A stretch of DNA of 64,000 nt, from assembly GCF_026410385.1 (NCBI RefSeq), contig NZ_JAPMLT010000003.1:1-64000 (forward strand), read 5' to 3'. The notes beneath the pieces are model-generated. The model was given only the letters and a program-made list of their open reading frames with translations. It ran no database searches and was not told the DNA's origin. Of this stretch, positions 25,856-33,906 are shown in pieces (the first letter of the stretch is position 1; the number at the start of each line of letters is the position of its first letter). The stretch comes from Tumebacillus lacus (lineage in GTDB: Bacteria; Bacillota; Bacilli; Tumebacillales; Tumebacillaceae). The position numbers were made by a program, and so were the translations under genes.

Positions 25856-27082
25856 TCACTTGGGCTGTTGCGGGCCTACTGTCACGCGGGTCATCTGACT
25901 GAGGTCGAGCGTTTCACGGGCGAGCCGCATCGCTTCATCCATCGAGACCGATTCCAGATCGGCGATGTCCTGCTCGTACGGGATGTAGCGCCCGTACAGC
26001 ACCTCATCGTCGATCAGCTTGTGCACCTTGTTGCCGAGGTGGTCGCTGCTCATCAAAAGCGCCGCGCGCAGCATCGCCTTCGAGCGTACGATCTCATCCG
26101 GGTCGATCGCGGACGTGAACTTTTGGATCTCCGCCGTGATCTCGCCGATCACCTGATCGGTGACGCTCGGCTGACAACCGGCGTAGATCATGTACGCGCC
26201 GATATGCGGCCAGCCGGAGTAAGAGCCGTCCACATGGTAGACCAGCCCCAGTTCGTTGCGCAACCGCTGGAACAGGCGCGACCACGAATCGCCGCCGAAA
26301 ATCGTCATCGCCACATCGAACGCGTGCAGGTCGCAGCGTTTGATATGCGGGGCACGAAAGCCGAGATACACCTGCTCCTGCTCGCTGTCCTCGTCCTCAT
26401 GGCGGGCCGAGATGCGGGACAAGGCCGGTGTGACCAGCGCGGGAGCTTTTCGCGTGTCGGTGCCGAAATGTTTCGCCACCACCTCGACCACCTGTTCATG
26501 CGCGACATGGCCGACCACGCCGACGATCAGATTGTCCGGGGTGTAATACGTTCTGGCAAAATCCAGCACTTGCCGGCGGGTCAACGAGTCGATGGTGCCG
26601 AGCGTGCCGATCGTCGGATGAGCAAATCCGCCCAGCAGCGAATGATAGGCGATGTCTTCGCCCCACGCCGACGGGTCGTCCTTGATCATCTTATACTCTT
26701 CGCGGATGACGTCCTTTTCCTTGACGAACTCCTCCTGCGGTGCGTGAAAATTCGCCAGCACAGAAGCAAAAAGATCGAGCCCTGCGAGGATCGCCTCCGC
26801 CGGACCGTCCAGTTCATAGGTCGTCGACTCATATCCGGTCGACGCATTGGTCGAGCAGCCGAGCCGCGCGATGGCATTGCCAAACTCCACCTGATCGAGA
26901 TCGGGCGTGCCTTTGAAGACCATGTGTTCGAGCAGATGCGCCACCCCGTAGATCTCCGGGCTCTCATACCCCGACCCGATGCCAAAGCGCAGGTGGGCCA
27001 CCGCCCCGCGCAGATAGGGAGTATGTTCGGTCAGCACCGTCAGACCGTTCGGGAGCACCGTCTTGCGGATAGATGCTGTCAT
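25856..27082 (-). CDS. M16-family zinc metallopeptidase (pitrilysin-like)
   Basis: This 408-residue cytoplasmic protease has the inverted zinc motif HLLEH (His49-Glu52-His53), with the distal Glu probably in the VKEKDVIREEYKMIKDDP region. The second half-domain has the R/Y motif NELGLVYHVDGSYSGW. Processing-peptidase-like members of this length in Bacilli (YmxG/MlpA class) trim peptides or signal fragments. The gene starts 3 bp after the stop of the Spx/ArsC-like gene, so the two are cotranscribed; its ribosome site AAGGTG lies in that gene's last codons. Confidence 0.9.
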   Translation of the reverse strand: MTASIRKTVLPNGLTVLTEHTPYLRGAVAHLRFGIGSGYESPEIYGVAHLLEHMVFKGTPDLDQVEFGNAIARLGCSTNASTGYESTTYELDGPAEAILAGLDLFASVLANFHAPQEEFVKEKDVIREEYKMIKDDPSAWGEDIAYHSLLGGFAHPTIGTLGTIDSLTRRQVLDFARTYYTPDNLIVGVVGHVAHEQVVEVVAKHFGTDTRKAPALVTPALSRISARHEDEDSEQEQVYLGFRAPHIKRCDLHAFDVAMTIFGGDSWSRLFQRLRNELGLVYHVDGSYSGWPHIGAYMIYAGCQPSVTDQVIGEITAEIQKFTSAIDPDEIVRSKAMLRAALLMSSDHLGNKVHKLIDDEVLYGRYIPYEQDIADLESVSMDEAMRLARETLDLSQMTRVTVGPQQPK

Positions 27083-27085
27083 TCG

Positions 27086-27445
27086 TCAGCCGAGCACCTT
27101 CTGAAATTCTTCTTCCTTAAAACCGACCGTCGCCTGGCTCCCGCGCACGAGGATCGGCCGCTTGACCAGCATGCCGTCGGTGGCGAGCAGGTCGAGCATC
27201 TCCTCTTCGCTCATCGACTTCAGTTTGTCCTTCAGGCCCAACTCCCGGTACTTTTGGCCGCTCGTATTGAAAAATTTGCGGATGTCGAGGCCGCTCTTTT
27301 CCAAATAAGAGCGCAGTTCTTCTTTCGTCGGCGCTTCCTCGACGATATGGCGGTCTGCAAAGGCAACGCCTTGTTCTTCCAGATATTTTTTCGCTTTGCG
27401 GCAGGTGCCGCACTTCGGATATTGGATAAAAAGTGTATCCATCAT
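27086..27445 (-). CDS. ArsC/Spx-family thioredoxin-fold protein
   Basis: This 119-residue protein of the arsenate-reductase/Spx family has YPKCGTCRKAKKYLEEQ with a CxxC pair, FNTSGQKYRELGLKDKL, and MLVKRPILVRG. The Arg-Pro cis-proline region is that of YusI/YffB-type proteins. It lacks Spx-specific features I could point to, so a thiol-dependent reductase or a regulator are both possible. The start is ATG at 27445 with AGGAGG 9 bases upstream; the longer open frame runs into the divergent promoter region. It is first in an operon with the M16 peptidase. Confidence 0.88.
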   Translation of the reverse strand: MMDTLFIQYPKCGTCRKAKKYLEEQGVAFADRHIVEEAPTKEELRSYLEKSGLDIRKFFNTSGQKYRELGLKDKLKSMSEEEMLDLLATDGMLVKRPILVRGSQATVGFKEEEFQKVLG

Positions 27446-27563
27446 GTGTTCGTACCTCCTTGTTGCCCCCACTGTAACATGAAATTGTAGGGTCGCCAAC
27501 AGAATTTTATCCATCAAATCAGTTATCCTAATCGTAGCAACCAGAGAAAATGAGGTGTATAAG

Positions 27564-27989
27564 ATGTACCAATCTCCGTCGAATGATACATTGAAACAAT
27601 GGCTGACCGACGTCAAAACGATCGCCGTCGTCGGGCTGTCCGACAAACCGGACCGCACATCCTATCAGATCGCCGAAACGATGCAGGAGCGCGGCTACCG
27701 GATCATCCCGGTCAACCCGATGCTCAAATCAGCTGTGCTCGGCGAGACCCCGTACGCTTCTTTGGAAGAAGTGCCGGATGGCGTCGACATGGTCAACGTC
27801 TTCCGCCGCAGCGAAGAACTCCATGCTGTTGTCGAGTCGGCCGTCAAATCCGGTGCCAAGTGCATCTGGGCGCAGCAAGGCGTCTACGATGAAAAAGCGG
27901 CCGAACTGGCAGTCGAAAACGGCGTGGAAATCGTGATGGACCAGTGCCTCGCCGTGGCGCACAGCGTCCTGATGGGAGGCAAGCGATGA
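27564..27989 (+). CDS. CoA-binding Rossmann-fold protein (YccU-like)
   Basis: This 141-residue CoA_binding-domain protein has IAVVGLSDKPDRTSYQIAETMQERGYRIIPVNP, which is the nucleotide-binding strand-loop-helix plus the characteristic VNP, then VDMVNVFRRSEE, and AKCIWAQQGVYDEKAAE toward the C-terminus. Family members bind CoA but their physiological role is unclear. The ATG at 27564 has GAGGTG 6 bases before it. It overlaps the next gene by ATGA. Confidence 0.88.
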   Translation: MYQSPSNDTLKQWLTDVKTIAVVGLSDKPDRTSYQIAETMQERGYRIIPVNPMLKSAVLGETPYASLEEVPDGVDMVNVFRRSEELHAVVESAVKSGAKCIWAQQGVYDEKAAELAVENGVEIVMDQCLAVAHSVLMGGKR

Positions 27990-28558
27990 GCCGCCTCGAT
28001 TATCATTTTGACTACGCCTGCCCGTGGTGCTACCTGAGCACCCTCACCGTGCGCGAATTGGAAGCGGAAGGCGCTGCCGTCGAGTACCATGTCTGGAAGA
28101 TGCCGCCGGGTGCCAACCCGCCGCCGAAGCCGGAAGGGTATTTTGAAGCCGGCCGCGCCCGCCTGAAAGAATTGCGGGAAGAAAAAAATGTACCGCTCTC
28201 CTCTCCGGTTCAATCCGAGACAATCCCGGCTTTGCTGGCGACAAAAGTGGCGACCGAAATGGGCAAAGCGGGCGACTATGTCACCGCCGTCTTTGCCGCT
28301 CACTGGGCGAACAAACAAGACATTTCCGACCGCGAGACGTTGATCCGCATCGCAGGTGAGATCGGCCTCGATCAGGGCGCATTTGCTGCCGCTCTTGACG
28401 CGGAGGCGGGCCAAGCGGCTCTGGAACAAGACTTGCAGACCGCCAGCGCGGAAAACATCGACACGATCCCGGCGTTCCTGAACGGCGAAAAACGCCTGCT
28501 GATCCACCATTTCGACGATGTTCCCACGCTGAATGACATTCGTGAACTCTCCCGTTAA
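27986..28558 (+). CDS. DsbA-family thiol oxidoreductase (FrnE-like)
   Basis: This 190-residue cytoplasmic DsbA-fold protein has the active site YACPWCYLS (CPWC near residue 11-14) and a helical insert. The cis-Pro region DTIPAFLNGEKR lies near the C-terminus. FrnE/YwbO-like members act in disulfide exchange or oxidative stress. GGGAGG precedes the ATG at 27986, which overlaps the stop of the CoA-binding gene by 4 bp, so the pair is translationally coupled. Confidence 0.9.
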   Translation: MSRLDYHFDYACPWCYLSTLTVRELEAEGAAVEYHVWKMPPGANPPPKPEGYFEAGRARLKELREEKNVPLSSPVQSETIPALLATKVATEMGKAGDYVTAVFAAHWANKQDISDRETLIRIAGEIGLDQGAFAAALDAEAGQAALEQDLQTASAENIDTIPAFLNGEKRLLIHHFDDVPTLNDIRELSR

Positions 28559-28573
28559 GGGAGAGTTTTTTTG
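28544..28573 (+). terminator. intrinsic terminator of the CoA-binding/DsbA pair
   Basis: AACTCTCCC pairs with GGGAGAGTT around GTTAA, followed by TTTTT. The stem overlaps the stop codon. Confidence 0.9.
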
Positions 28574-28659
28574 CACGCAAGTAAAAATGTATAAAAGAGT
28601 GTCTCATGGATTAGAATAAACTCATTTCCTAATATTTGCGAGTATCCCTTTTTTTGCCG

Positions 28660-28687
28660 TTGACATCCTTGATTCGAATTGTAAACT
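28660..28687 (+). promoter_or_regulatory. sigma-A promoter of the S1-domain gene
   Basis: TTGACA (28660-28665, perfect) and TAAACT (28682-28687) are 16 bp apart, about 45 bp before the start. Confidence 0.6.
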
Positions 28688-28737
28688 TGTATTGACAGAA
28701 GAATTTGCCAAGCATTCGGAAAGGGGGGAACCCGATT

Positions 28738-29553
28738 TTGCCGGAGCCCATAGGGCCTGATGCAAACCGGGGCACTCTACATATGGAAACATTGCGATAT
28801 GTTCAACAGTTTGGCCGTTCCAAACGGGACAATTTACGCCCGAGCCTTTTGCAAAAATATCACGTCGGGCATTCGATTGAAGTTACACCGTTCCGCATGA
28901 TGGACTTCGGTTGCTTCGCTTCCACCGCTGACGGACTGAGCGGTCTGCTGCACAACAGCGAAATGCCGAAAGATTTGCAAAATGATCTGCAAAAATTGAT
29001 CGACACGCAAGGCACGCTCCACGTAAAAATCAACAAATTTGACCGCCGTACCGGCGAGATCGCTTTTGGTCTCGAAGACAAAAATTATCCGAAAGACACA
29101 TCGTCCGAGAAACCGGAGCAAACAGTTGTGCAGCCGAAAGCGGAGACCAAACCGGAAGAAACACCGGTGGCAACTCCGACGGCAGCGGCTGTGACTGAAA
29201 CGGTCGTCACCGCAAACGAGACGGAAAAATCGGCTCAAACGGACACTTCGAAAGATCTCGAACCCTACCAATTTACCACTTCCCAGCCGGTTCAACCGAC
29301 CCGCACCGGCACCGATGCTCTCAGCGAACGTATCGAACAAGAAGTGGAAGATATCCGCAAATTCTTGGAAACGGTGATCAAAACGCCGCTGTCCCCGGCC
29401 GCGAAAGACATGTTGCGCGATCTGCTTCAAGACACGTCGGTCTTCCGATTCACCTATGCGATGCAGACGGCTGTCGACGAATTCCAGGCGGACGTCGGCC
29501 TTCAATTGATGACCGAGATCAAAATGGCGCTGCAAAAACGCCAAGATCAATAA
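28738..29553 (+). CDS. S1-like RNA-binding domain protein with disordered middle
   Basis: This 271-residue protein has an S1/OB-fold-like segment near its N-terminus: VGHSIEVTPFRMMDFGCFAS, GLSGLLHNSEM, and VKINKFDRRTGEIAFGLED. An acidic, Pro/Thr/Lys-rich region of about 90 residues follows, then a predicted helical C-terminal domain (RIEQEVEDIRKFLETVI...). It may bind RNA or ribosomes. I choose TTG at 28738 because AAAGGGGGG lies 9 bases before it; the ATG at 28783 (METLRY) has only a weak site and is the alternative. It is monocistronic. Confidence 0.75.
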   Translation: MPEPIGPDANRGTLHMETLRYVQQFGRSKRDNLRPSLLQKYHVGHSIEVTPFRMMDFGCFASTADGLSGLLHNSEMPKDLQNDLQKLIDTQGTLHVKINKFDRRTGEIAFGLEDKNYPKDTSSEKPEQTVVQPKAETKPEETPVATPTAAAVTETVVTANETEKSAQTDTSKDLEPYQFTTSQPVQPTRTGTDALSERIEQEVEDIRKFLETVIKTPLSPAAKDMLRDLLQDTSVFRFTYAMQTAVDEFQADVGLQLMTEIKMALQKRQDQ

Positions 29554-29572
29554 TTTTAGCCAGAACGGCACA

Positions 29573-29606
29573 TAAAAACCCTTGAGCGAGGCTCAAGGGT
29601 TTTTTC
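29573..29606. terminator. bidirectional intrinsic terminator
   Basis: AAAACCCTTGAGC pairs with GCTCAAGGGTTTT, with A and T runs on either side. It lies between the S1-domain and alarmone-synthetase genes, which converge. Confidence 0.9.
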
Positions 29607-29613
29607 GTCGTGC

Positions 29614-30450
29614 TTAATTTTTCTTGCTCAGCCGGGTGCCGAGCAGGTCGTTGATCATCTTCAGCTTCGGATTGTCGCCAAAATCGTGCTCACTGCCGAA
29701 GTAATGCCGGTACATCTCGGCCGCCTTGTCAAAGTCTTTTTTCACATACAGCGAAAAGATCTCTTCCAATTTGTCCTCGTTGGCAATCGCAAACTCCTGC
29801 ACCACTTCACGGGCGGTGCGGATGTCGCGGCGGAACTGGTCCATCTGCATGTCGAGTTCATAGGCGGTGTCGGCTGCGGTCCGCAGCGCGTCCTTCATCT
29901 CGGCGGGCAGGTTCTCGGCGTATTTGTAGCGCAGTTCATGTTCGTTGGTCGCCCAGAAGTTCATCGCCAGCGTGCGCAGTTGGATCTCGCACAACACCTC
30001 TTTTTTCGTCGCGCCGTGGTAAGTCGGATAGCGAACGAGCATGTGGACGGAGCGGTAGCCGGACTCTTTGGGATCGGCGATGTAGTCGGTGATCTCCTCG
30101 ATGACAAAATCCTCACGCTGGCTCAACATCTCCTGTACCTCGCGGATGTCCTCGATATAGCGAGTGACCACGCGCAGCCCGGCGATGTCATATACGTGCT
30201 GCTCGATCTCTTCGATCCAGTTCTTCGCGCCGATCTGCACGCCTTTTTTCTCCGCTTTTTTTAAGATCGAGTCGGTCGTTTTGACGCGGCCGACGACGAA
30301 CTCGATCGGAGAGTAGTTGTCTTGGTGCAGGCAGCCGTATTTGATGCCTTTCAGTTTGACTTTCATTTCGTCGATTGCTTGCTGGTACGGAGCCCGGAGC
30401 CGGGACAAACGTTCCAGATCACTTTTGCTGGGTTTGTGTATCGTGCTCAT
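29614..30450 (-). CDS. small alarmone synthetase ((p)ppGpp synthetase, RelA/SpoT domain)
   Basis: This 278-residue GTP pyrophosphokinase transfers pyrophosphate from ATP to GDP or GTP. DIAGLRVV (88-95), the substrate motif ESGYRSVHML (129-138), CEIQLRT with Glu155, and FWATNEHELRYK (165-176) match stand-alone RelQ/SAS enzymes. No HD hydrolase domain is present. It is somewhat longer than RelQ/YjbM because of a C-terminal helical region. GGGAG lies 13 bases upstream, so translation initiation may be modest. It is monocistronic and divergent from the hydrolase gene. Confidence 0.92.
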   Translation of the reverse strand: MSTIHKPSKSDLERLSRLRAPYQQAIDEMKVKLKGIKYGCLHQDNYSPIEFVVGRVKTTDSILKKAEKKGVQIGAKNWIEEIEQHVYDIAGLRVVTRYIEDIREVQEMLSQREDFVIEEITDYIADPKESGYRSVHMLVRYPTYHGATKKEVLCEIQLRTLAMNFWATNEHELRYKYAENLPAEMKDALRTAADTAYELDMQMDQFRRDIRTAREVVQEFAIANEDKLEEIFSLYVKKDFDKAAEMYRHYFGSEHDFGDNPKLKMINDLLGTRLSKKN

Positions 30451-30579
30451 CTTCGTTCTCTGCTCTCCCTGTCACTGTCATACTTCTGTAAAAATTCACG
30501 ATCCAAAGGCAAATTCCTGCCATATTCAAATGAATCTGATTGTGATACCATGATACTACTCTTGAACAGGAGGACTTTG

Positions 30580-31383
30580 ATGAAGCATTTTGTCAGTGAG
30601 CATGGATCGGGCGTTCCGATTGTTTTTATACATGGGTTTGCCGGCAACTCGCGGACCTGGTTGCCGCAGGTGCGCGTATTTCAAAAAAAGTTTCGCGTGA
30701 TGCTCTATGACTTGCGCGGTCACGGCCGCACCGGCGGCAGCGAGCTCGACTGCTACACGGCCGAACTGTATGCCGACGATCTGGCGCAGGTGCTCGACGA
30801 GCGCGGCATCGAGTCGGCGCACATCTGCTCACTCTCGATGGGAGCGATTGTCGCGCAGGCGTTTGCTGCCAAATATCCGGAGAAAGTCCGGACGCTGACG
30901 TTGGCGGGCGGATTCTACACGATCCCGTGGTATTTCAAAGCGGTGATGAACGTGCTGAACCGGACGTTGACCAAAGTGTTGCCGCCGAGTATCATCGTCG
31001 CCATCGGCTCGCATGTGTTGATGCCGCGCCCGCGGGAAAAGGTCGGACGCAAAGCGTTCATCAAGGCCAGCCGGGACCTCGGCCCGCGCGAGTTTGAGAA
31101 GATCATCTCGTTTTTGACCAGCGCCGATGCCCGCGCATTGTGCCAGACGTTGCGCGTGCCGACGCATCTGATCTCCGGTGACGCCGACTATTGGTTCATC
31201 AAGCAGGTCCAACGGATGAAAGTCTGGATCGACGGGGCGAAAATGCACCTGCTCAAAGGCTGTGCCCACGTCGTGACCATCGAGCGATTTGCAGAGTTTA
31301 ACACGCTGTATCTGGGCATCATCGAGCAGTTCGAACACCAACAGCAGCAACGGCTCTCATCAGCGAAACCAAAAGCGATCTGA
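30580..31383 (+). CDS. alpha/beta-hydrolase
   Basis: This 267-residue cytoplasmic hydrolase has the oxyanion motif VFIHGFAGNSRTW, YDLRGHGRT, and the nucleophile elbow ICSLSMGAIVA (Ser in SLSMG). The late acid lies in LISGDADYWF and the His in LLKGCAHVVTIE, so the triad appears complete. Closest in style to esterases or enol-lactonases of the BioH/PcaD type; substrate unknown. AGGAGG is 6 bases from the ATG at 30580, so the long upstream frame is not used. Confidence 0.9.
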   Translation: MKHFVSEHGSGVPIVFIHGFAGNSRTWLPQVRVFQKKFRVMLYDLRGHGRTGGSELDCYTAELYADDLAQVLDERGIESAHICSLSMGAIVAQAFAAKYPEKVRTLTLAGGFYTIPWYFKAVMNVLNRTLTKVLPPSIIVAIGSHVLMPRPREKVGRKAFIKASRDLGPREFEKIISFLTSADARALCQTLRVPTHLISGDADYWFIKQVQRMKVWIDGAKMHLLKGCAHVVTIERFAEFNTLYLGIIEQFEHQQQQRLSSAKPKAI

Positions 31384-31397
31384 ATATACACCGCAGA

Positions 31398-31570
31398 AAA
31401 GGGACATGCTCCAGCAGCACGTCCCTTTCGCATGTACCAGACTGCCAGAATGCAGTCACCCCGCGAAAGGGACAGGCTCGGAGGGCACGTCCCTTTCGCA
31501 TGTACCAGACTGCCGGAATGCATTCACCCCGCCATCGGGATATGCCCGGACAGCATGTCCCTTTTTGTTC
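31398..31570. repeat. 68-bp tandem repeat, two hairpins per unit (three copies)
   Basis: Units begin with AAAGGGAC at 31398 and 31466, and the related TCGGGAT at 31536, exactly 68 bp apart by the GGG anchors (31401, 31469, 31537). The first 25 bases of each unit fold into a hairpin (GGGACATGCT/AGCACGTCCC in unit 1). Units 1 and 2 continue with a near-identical arm including CATGTACCAGACTGCC, which holds a second small hairpin GACTGC/GCAGTC. Unit 3 is cut after its first hairpin, which is followed by TTTTTG and can end the hydrolase transcript. This fills the space between two convergent genes. Confidence 0.85.
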
Positions 31571-31581
31571 TTGTTGCGAAA

Positions 31582-31612
31582 AAGACATGCCGTTTTTCTC
31601 AGCATGTCCTGT
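31582..31612 (-). terminator. intrinsic terminator of the Xaa-Pro peptidase gene, related to the 68-bp repeat
   Basis: GACATGC (31584-31590) pairs with GCATGTC (31602-31608). On the reverse strand the hairpin is followed by TTTTTC. The stem sequence is that of the neighbouring repeat hairpins, so it looks like a fourth, diverged copy. Confidence 0.75.
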
Positions 31613-31617
31613 TTTCT

Positions 31618-32724
31618 TTATTTTACTGCGAGGATCTGCAACTCTTTCGGGTACGAGGTGAGCACTTCGACACCGTCTTCGGTAACGAGCACGTCGTCCT
31701 CGATGCGCACGCCGCCGACGTTCGGAACGTAGACGCCCGGCTCGATGGTGAACACCATGCCCGGCACCAGCTCTTGTTCGTTTTTGCCGTGCATCGACGG
31801 GGTCTCATGCACCTCGATGCCAAGCCCGTGCCCGACGCGGTGCGTGAAATACTCGCCGTAGCCGCGCGCCGTGATCGTCTCCCTTGCAGCCGCGTCAATC
31901 GCCATCGCCGGCACGCCCGGTCGGGTCGCTGCGATCCCGGCCAGATTGGCCGCCAGCACCGTCTCGTAGATCTCGCGCTGCTGGTCGGTCGGCTCGCCGA
32001 CCATCACCGTCCGGGTGATGTCCGAGCAGTAGCCCTCATACACCGCCCCGAGATCGAGCAGCACCAAGTCGCCCGCCTGAATCACCCGGCTGCCCGGGCT
32101 CCCGTGCGGCAACGCGCTCTTTTCCCCGCCGAGCACGATGGTCGAGAACGAGGTGCCGCTCGCACCGTGACTCTTCATGGTCGACTCGATCACCGCGACG
32201 ATCTCCGCTTCCGTCTTGCCCGCTGCGATGGCGTTGATGCCCGCCTCGACGCCGCGGTCGGCGATCTGTGCCGCCTTTTTCATGATCGCGATCTCTGCCG
32301 CATCCTTTTGCAGGCGCATCTTCAGCAGCAACTCCTCGGCGGCCACCGATTTGGCCTCGCCAAACACCGTCTGGAGTTGCTCATAGCGCGCCACCGTCAG
32401 ATGCTGCTTTTCAATCGCCAACGCGCCAAACGGCCCGTCGCCGACCACGCTGCGCAGTTTTTCCATCGGGTCTTCCGTGTCGGACACCGTCACAATCGCC
32501 GACCGGAACCCGCTCTTTTCCGCTTCATTTTTCTCCAGCGACGGGATAAACAGCGTCGCCTCCCCGCTCGCCTGCAGGCACAACGCCATGAACCGCTCAT
32601 GCGGATGGCAGTCAAACCCTGTCAGGTAAAACACGTTCGGCGGCGACGTCACCAGCGTCACGTCCACCCCGTTCTCCGCCATCCACTCCCGGATGCGGGA
32701 CAATCTCGTCTCAAAAATCGTCAT
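31618..32724 (-). CDS. M24-family Xaa-Pro peptidase
   Basis: This 368-residue aminopeptidase P-like enzyme cleaves N-terminal residues before proline. The creatinase N-domain includes NVFYLTGFDCHPHERF. The pita-bread domain carries the metal ligands: Asp in VLLDLGAVYEGYCSD and CSDITRTV, His in THRVGHGLGIEVHE, and Glu in FTIEPGVYV and VRIEDDVLV. GGGAGG is 9 bases from the ATG at 32724; an ATG two codons earlier is too close and the 26-codon extension is excluded. Monocistronic. Confidence 0.92.
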   Translation of the reverse strand: MTIFETRLSRIREWMAENGVDVTLVTSPPNVFYLTGFDCHPHERFMALCLQASGEATLFIPSLEKNEAEKSGFRSAIVTVSDTEDPMEKLRSVVGDGPFGALAIEKQHLTVARYEQLQTVFGEAKSVAAEELLLKMRLQKDAAEIAIMKKAAQIADRGVEAGINAIAAGKTEAEIVAVIESTMKSHGASGTSFSTIVLGGEKSALPHGSPGSRVIQAGDLVLLDLGAVYEGYCSDITRTVMVGEPTDQQREIYETVLAANLAGIAATRPGVPAMAIDAAARETITARGYGEYFTHRVGHGLGIEVHETPSMHGKNEQELVPGMVFTIEPGVYVPNVGGVRIEDDVLVTEDGVEVLTSYPKELQILAVK

Positions 32725-32855
32725 CCTCATCGTCCTCCCTTTCCTAAACAGTTCCACTTTCCCGCGCGGATTCCCTGCTGCCCACGTTTGCATCCGCACC
32801 ATTTCATGGCATACTGAAACTACCGAATCCCCAAAAGAGAAGGGAGGTCGCCGCG

Positions 32856-33848
32856 ATGCGCCGCCTGTCGTCTGTACGAGGCTTGTACGCGTGGATCTTG
32901 ATCTTCGCCAGCCTCCTGTTGGTCGCTCCGTTTCAGTCTTCTGTCGCCACCGTCAATGCGGAACGACCGCGTCTGTCGATCGCCGTCTTTTCCGACCTGC
33001 ACATCACCGCCAGCGAGGTCATCGGCGCCGACATTCCCACCTACAAATTTAAAAACGCGCTCGTCGATCTGCGCCGCCTGCGACCCGATCTGCTCGTGAT
33101 CAACGGCGACCTGTCGATGAACGGACGTCCCAAAGACTACGACCTGATCAAAGAGCTGCTCGCCAAGGAAGTGCCCACTCTGCCGATGTACCCGACGATG
33201 GGCAACCACGATTACTACCACGCTTGGGAAAGCCCCGAATGGAACGACGACCGTTCCAAAGAGACCTTCCAGAGCAAATTTGCCCTCGACAAGCTCTACT
33301 ACGACCGCTACGTGCGCGGCCTCCACTTGATCTTCCTTTCACCGGAGCAATACATGCCGCGGCAAAAGGAGATCGGCGAAGCGGCGTGGCTCTCCCCGGA
33401 GCAGGTGGCGTGGTTTGAAAAAACGCTGCTGGCCACGACGATGCCGACCGTCGTCTTTCTCCATCAGCCGCTCGACGGCACCGTCTACCAAGGCTTCCCC
33501 ATCGGCACCGTGCAAGCAAAAGAACTGCTCGCCATCGCGCAAAAACATCCGCAGGTGTTCTGGCTCTCCAGCCACACGCACATCTCGCCGGAGTCGCCGA
33601 CCGAGATGGTCGAGCGCGACAACATGGTCTTTGCCAGCACCGGCTCCGTCTGGCGTCCGTGGGACCGCCTGACCTCGTATTTCCCAGGGGCGCGCAAACG
33701 CAACGGCATCTACTACCACACCGACCCGCTGAAAAGCCAGTCGCGATATCTAAACGTGTATGACGACCGAGTCGAGATCCTCGTCCGCAACCACCATACC
33801 CATTCTTGGAGCACCGTCAAACACAGCGTGCCGCTCAAACCGCACTGA
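32856..33848 (+). CDS. exported metallophosphoesterase
   Basis: This 330-residue calcineurin-like phosphoesterase has a signal peptide (about 1-34). All metal-binding blocks are visible: FSDLHI, VINGDLSMNG, TMGNHDYYH, VVFLHQPLD and SSHTHI. It therefore binds two metals and cleaves phosphate esters outside the membrane; the substrate is not known. GGGAGG is well placed before the ATG. Monocistronic. Confidence 0.9.
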   Translation: MRRLSSVRGLYAWILIFASLLLVAPFQSSVATVNAERPRLSIAVFSDLHITASEVIGADIPTYKFKNALVDLRRLRPDLLVINGDLSMNGRPKDYDLIKELLAKEVPTLPMYPTMGNHDYYHAWESPEWNDDRSKETFQSKFALDKLYYDRYVRGLHLIFLSPEQYMPRQKEIGEAAWLSPEQVAWFEKTLLATTMPTVVFLHQPLDGTVYQGFPIGTVQAKELLAIAQKHPQVFWLSSHTHISPESPTEMVERDNMVFASTGSVWRPWDRLTSYFPGARKRNGIYYHTDPLKSQSRYLNVYDDRVEILVRNHHTHSWSTVKHSVPLKPH

Positions 33849-33854
33849 CCAAAC

Positions 33855-33890
33855 AAAGAGCCTGCCCTCGACCGGGACAGGCTCTTTCTC
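33855..33890. terminator. bidirectional intrinsic terminator
   Basis: AGAGCCTG pairs with CAGGCTCT around a GC-rich loop, with TTTC on the right and AAAC on the left. It separates two convergent genes. Confidence 0.7.
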
Positions 33891-33906
33891 CGTTACGAGT
33901 TACGAA

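Noticed and set aside
31398-31612. CRISPR array
   Set aside because: There are only three units, both halves of each unit are repeated, no unique spacers exist, and no cas genes are nearby.
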